From JBECKR01 sp040235415 (GTDB lineage: Bacteria; Acidobacteriota; Polarisedimenticolia; Polarisedimenticolales; Polarisedimenticolaceae), in contig JBECKR010000097.1 in assembly GCA_040235415.1 (NCBI GenBank), positions 1 through 7,580 of the forward strand: a stretch of DNA of 7,580 bases, written 5' to 3'. Shown piece after piece: positions 5,675 to 7,580 of this stretch. How positions within the stretch are numbered: position 1 is the first letter of the stretch; the number at the start of each line of letters is the position of its first letter. A model generated the notes under the pieces. The model saw only the letters and a program-made list of their open reading frames with translations. It was not told the DNA's origin and made no database searches. The position numbers were made by a program, and so were the translations under genes.

Positions 5675-6661
5675 ATGAGCGACGACGTCCAGTCGGTGCA
5701 GGAGTGGGTCCGGCGGGAGTCCGGGACGGTCGAGAACCTCTTGGGGGAGGTTCGCAAGGTGATCGTGGGGCAACGCTACCTCCTGGAGCGGCTGGTCGTC
5801 GGTCTCCTGACGCGAGGGCACCTCCTGCTCGAGGGCGTCCCCGGGCTCGCGAAGACCCTCGCGGTCCGCACGCTCGCGAGCGCGGTCCACGGCTCGTTCC
5901 AACGGATCCAGTTCACGCCCGACCTTCTCCCGGCGGACCTCACCGGGACGCTGGTGTACCACCAGCGCGACGGCAGCTTCCAGCCCCATCTGGGACCGCT
6001 GTTCGCCAACTTCGTGCTCGCGGACGAGGTCAACCGCGCTCCCGCGAAGGTACAGTCGGCGCTGCTCGAGGCGATGCAGGAGCGCCAGGTGACGATCGGC
6101 GGCGGCACGCACCCGCTGCCCGAGCCGTTCCTCGTGCTCGCGACCCAGAACCCGATCGAGCACGAGGGGACCTACCCGCTGCCCGAGGCCCAGGTCGACC
6201 GCTTCATGCTGAAGCTGCGGATCGACTATCCGACCTCGGACGAGGAGCGGGAGATCTTGGACCGCATGACCGGCGCCACGACTCCGGCGGCGCGGGCGGT
6301 CGTCGGTCTCGCCGACCTGCAGCGCGCCTCCGAGGCGGTCCACGCGATCTACGTCGACGAGCGAATCAAGGACTACTGCGTGCGGCTCGTGCGCGCCACG
6401 CGCCGCCCGCGCGATTTCCAGCTCGACCTCGAGGGGCTGGTGCAGTACGGCGCCTCGCCCCGCGCCACGCTCGCGCTCGTGCTCGCGGCCCGCGCGCACG
6501 CGTTCCTTCGCGGCCGGGGTTTCGTGACTCCGGAGGACGTCAAGGCGATCGGGGCGGACGTGCTTCGGCACCGCTTGATCCTGTCGTTCGAGGCGGAGGC
6601 GGAGGCGGTGACTCCGGACGAGGTCGTGAGCCGGGTGTTCGACGCGGTGGAGGTCCCGTGA
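5675..6661 (+). CDS. MoxR-family AAA+ ATPase
   Basis: This 328-residue protein is a MoxR AAA+ ATPase, a group thought to act as chaperones that remodel or activate partner proteins, often together with von Willebrand A proteins encoded next door. Visible motifs are Walker A GVPGLAKT (54-61), the family-typical FTPDLLPADLTGT (80-92), Walker B VLADE (114-118) followed by VNRAP, sensor 1 in ATQNPIEHEGTYPLPEAQVDRF (N159, with R176 as a likely finger residue), and the GASPRA lid/sensor 2 motif (259-264). Length is normal for the family (about 320-340). The start is supported by GGAGG at 5664-5668, 6 bases before the ATG. A near-consensus promoter lies upstream. Its stop overlaps the start of the DUF58 gene (GTGA). 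The partner role with DUF58 is inferred from conserved gene order; the substrate is unknown. Confidence 0.96.
   Translation: MSDDVQSVQEWVRRESGTVENLLGEVRKVIVGQRYLLERLVVGLLTRGHLLLEGVPGLAKTLAVRTLASAVHGSFQRIQFTPDLLPADLTGTLVYHQRDGSFQPHLGPLFANFVLADEVNRAPAKVQSALLEAMQERQVTIGGGTHPLPEPFLVLATQNPIEHEGTYPLPEAQVDRFMLKLRIDYPTSDEEREILDRMTGATTPAARAVVGLADLQRASEAVHAIYVDERIKDYCVRLVRATRRPRDFQLDLEGLVQYGASPRATLALVLAARAHAFLRGRGFVTPEDVKAIGADVLRHRLILSFEAEAEAVTPDEVVSRVFDAVEVP
6590..6607 (+). repeat. Three tandem GAGGCG hexamers inside the MoxR gene
   Basis: Three perfect copies of a 6-base unit encode Glu-Ala-Glu-Ala-Glu-Ala (residues 306-311) near the C-terminus. Gain or loss of one unit would keep the reading frame and change the protein by two residues. 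It is short and may be simple codon bias. Confidence 0.6.
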
Positions 6662-7548
6662 CCCCCCGGGAGCTGCTGCGGCGCGTGCGGCGGCTCGAGA
6701 TCCGTACCCGTCGGCTGGTGGACGAGAGCCTCGCCGGCTCGTACCACTCGGTCTTTCGAGGTCGCGGGATGGAGTTCGCGGAGGTCCGGGAGTACGAGCC
6801 CGGCGACGACGTCCGGACCATCGACTGGAACGTATCCGCGCGCATGGGCCACCCGTTCGTCAAGAAGTTCACCGAGGAGCGCGAGCTCACGGTCGTGCTC
6901 GCGGTCGACGTCAGCGGATCGGAGCGGTTCGGCACCGGACCGAGCACCAAGGCCGGTCTCGCGACCGAGGTCGCCGCGCTGCTCGCGTTCTCCGCGATCC
7001 GGAACAACGACCGCGTCGGCCTGCTGCTGTTCACCGACCGCGTGGAGACGTTCGTGCCGCCCCGCAAGGGCCGCGAGCACGCGCTGCGCGTCTTGCGCGA
7101 CCTCGTCGCCGCGGACCCGAAGGGACGCGGCACCGACATCGCCGCGGCGTTGCAGTACCTCCGCAACGTCGTCCCGAAACGCGCCGTCGTGTTCCTGCTC
7201 AGCGACTTCCAGGACGAGGGCTTCGAACGGACGTTGCGGACCGTGGCCCGCAAGCACGACGTCGTCGCCATCGCGGTGGCCGATCCCCGCGAATCCGTCC
7301 TCCCGCGGACCGGTCTCGTGGCCGTCGAGGACCCCGAGACGGGCGAGCGCGGCGTCGTGGACAGCTCGAGCGCCGCCGTTCGCCGGGCGTACGCCGAGGC
7401 GGCGGCGCGGTTCCGCGAGCGGCTCCTCGAAACCGTCCGCCGGGCGGGCGTCGACGTGCTGGAGCTCTCGACCGGGGAGGACTACGAGCGCCCGCTGGTG
7501 CGCTTCTTCAGGGAGCGCGCCCGCCGCGCGGCGGCCGCAGGGGGCTGA
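6658..7548 (+). CDS. DUF58 protein with von Willebrand A-type MIDAS fold
   Basis: This 296-residue protein belongs to the DUF58 family, usually encoded directly after moxR. The family signature is clear: an N-terminal helix (residues 3-26), SVFRGRGMEFAEVREYEPGDDVRTIDW (31-57), then the von Willebrand A region. The metal-ion-dependent adhesion site looks intact, with DVSGS (D84, S86, S88), the GTD motif (G158-T159-D160) and the later aspartate D183 in LLSDF. There is no obvious signal peptide or membrane helix, so it is likely cytoplasmic or membrane-associated. The GTG start overlaps the moxR stop by 4 bases, with GGAGG (6649-6653) 4 bases upstream, indicating coupled translation. By analogy with other MoxR/VWA pairs, the ATPase probably remodels or loads this protein or a complex containing it; the precise function of DUF58 proteins is not established. 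Confidence 0.94.
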   Translation: MTPRELLRRVRRLEIRTRRLVDESLAGSYHSVFRGRGMEFAEVREYEPGDDVRTIDWNVSARMGHPFVKKFTEERELTVVLAVDVSGSERFGTGPSTKAGLATEVAALLAFSAIRNNDRVGLLLFTDRVETFVPPRKGREHALRVLRDLVAADPKGRGTDIAAALQYLRNVVPKRAVVFLLSDFQDEGFERTLRTVARKHDVVAIAVADPRESVLPRTGLVAVEDPETGERGVVDSSSAAVRRAYAEAAARFRERLLETVRRAGVDVLELSTGEDYERPLVRFFRERARRAAAAGG

Positions 7549-7549
7549 G

Positions 7550-7580
7550 GTGCGCGCCTGTCTCGTCGCCGGGGCCGCGT
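7550..7580 (+). CDS. Start of a third gene in the moxR-DUF58 operon (runs off window)
   Basis: A GTG one base after the DUF58 stop, with AGGGGG (7539-7544) 5 bases before it, opens a frame reading MRACLVAGAA to the window edge. A short basic start followed by small hydrophobic residues would fit the beginning of a signal peptide or lipoprotein, but ten codons cannot prove this. In operons of this type the next gene is often a small exported protein or a Bat/von Willebrand A membrane protein, so the position is plausible. Identity is unknown. Confidence 0.5.
   Translation, partial: MRACLVAGAA

Noticed and set aside
5449..5757. N-terminal extension of the receptor by about 100 codons
   Set aside because: The extension overlaps the moxR start and promoter, looks non-protein-like and would put a Cys/Arg-rich segment before the first membrane helix. 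The ATG at 5448 has a proper ribosome site.

Overview
The window is very GC-rich (roughly 70% or more by eye), almost fully coding, and uses GTG as well as ATG starts, with mostly clear Shine-Dalgarno sites. That fits a high-GC, probably didermic bacterium such as Myxococcota, Acidobacteriota, Gemmatimonadota or a related candidate phylum. No gene here fixes the phylum. I see no tRNA, rRNA, CRISPR array, insertion sequence or phage gene.

Region 1 (1-1449, minus strand) holds rsmA, the 16S rRNA adenine dimethyltransferase. It is followed with a 4-base overlap by the first 212 codons of a multi-pass membrane protein resembling the TMTC-type GT-C glycosyltransferases, cut off by the window edge. 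Region 2 (1450-1891) holds a short divergent promoter region and a single thioredoxin gene with the active site CAPC instead of CGPC. It converges on cheA, and the two stop codons overlap.

Region 3 (1888-5448, minus strand) is a compact chemosensory operon, mcp-cheW-cheA. The receptor has two membrane helices, almost no extracytoplasmic loop, a HAMP domain and a methyl-accepting signalling hairpin. The CheW is short and has a divergent core motif. The CheA is a full-length five-part kinase (Hpt, P2-like, dimerisation, ATPase, CheW-like). No CheY, CheR, CheB or flagellar gene lies in the window, so the phosphorylation target and adaptation enzymes must be elsewhere, and the output need not be flagellar.

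Region 4 (5449-5674) is a divergent intergenic region with a near-consensus sigma-70 promoter facing right and a weaker candidate facing left. Region 5 (5675-7580, plus strand) begins a MoxR/Bat-type operon: a MoxR AAA+ ATPase, a DUF58 protein with a von Willebrand A MIDAS fold overlapping it by 4 bases, and the first ten codons of a third gene.

The genes are recognisable families in tightly coupled transcription units. I did not find a convincing new system. The most unusual items are the sensor-less receptor with its divergent CheW, and the thioredoxin active-site variant.
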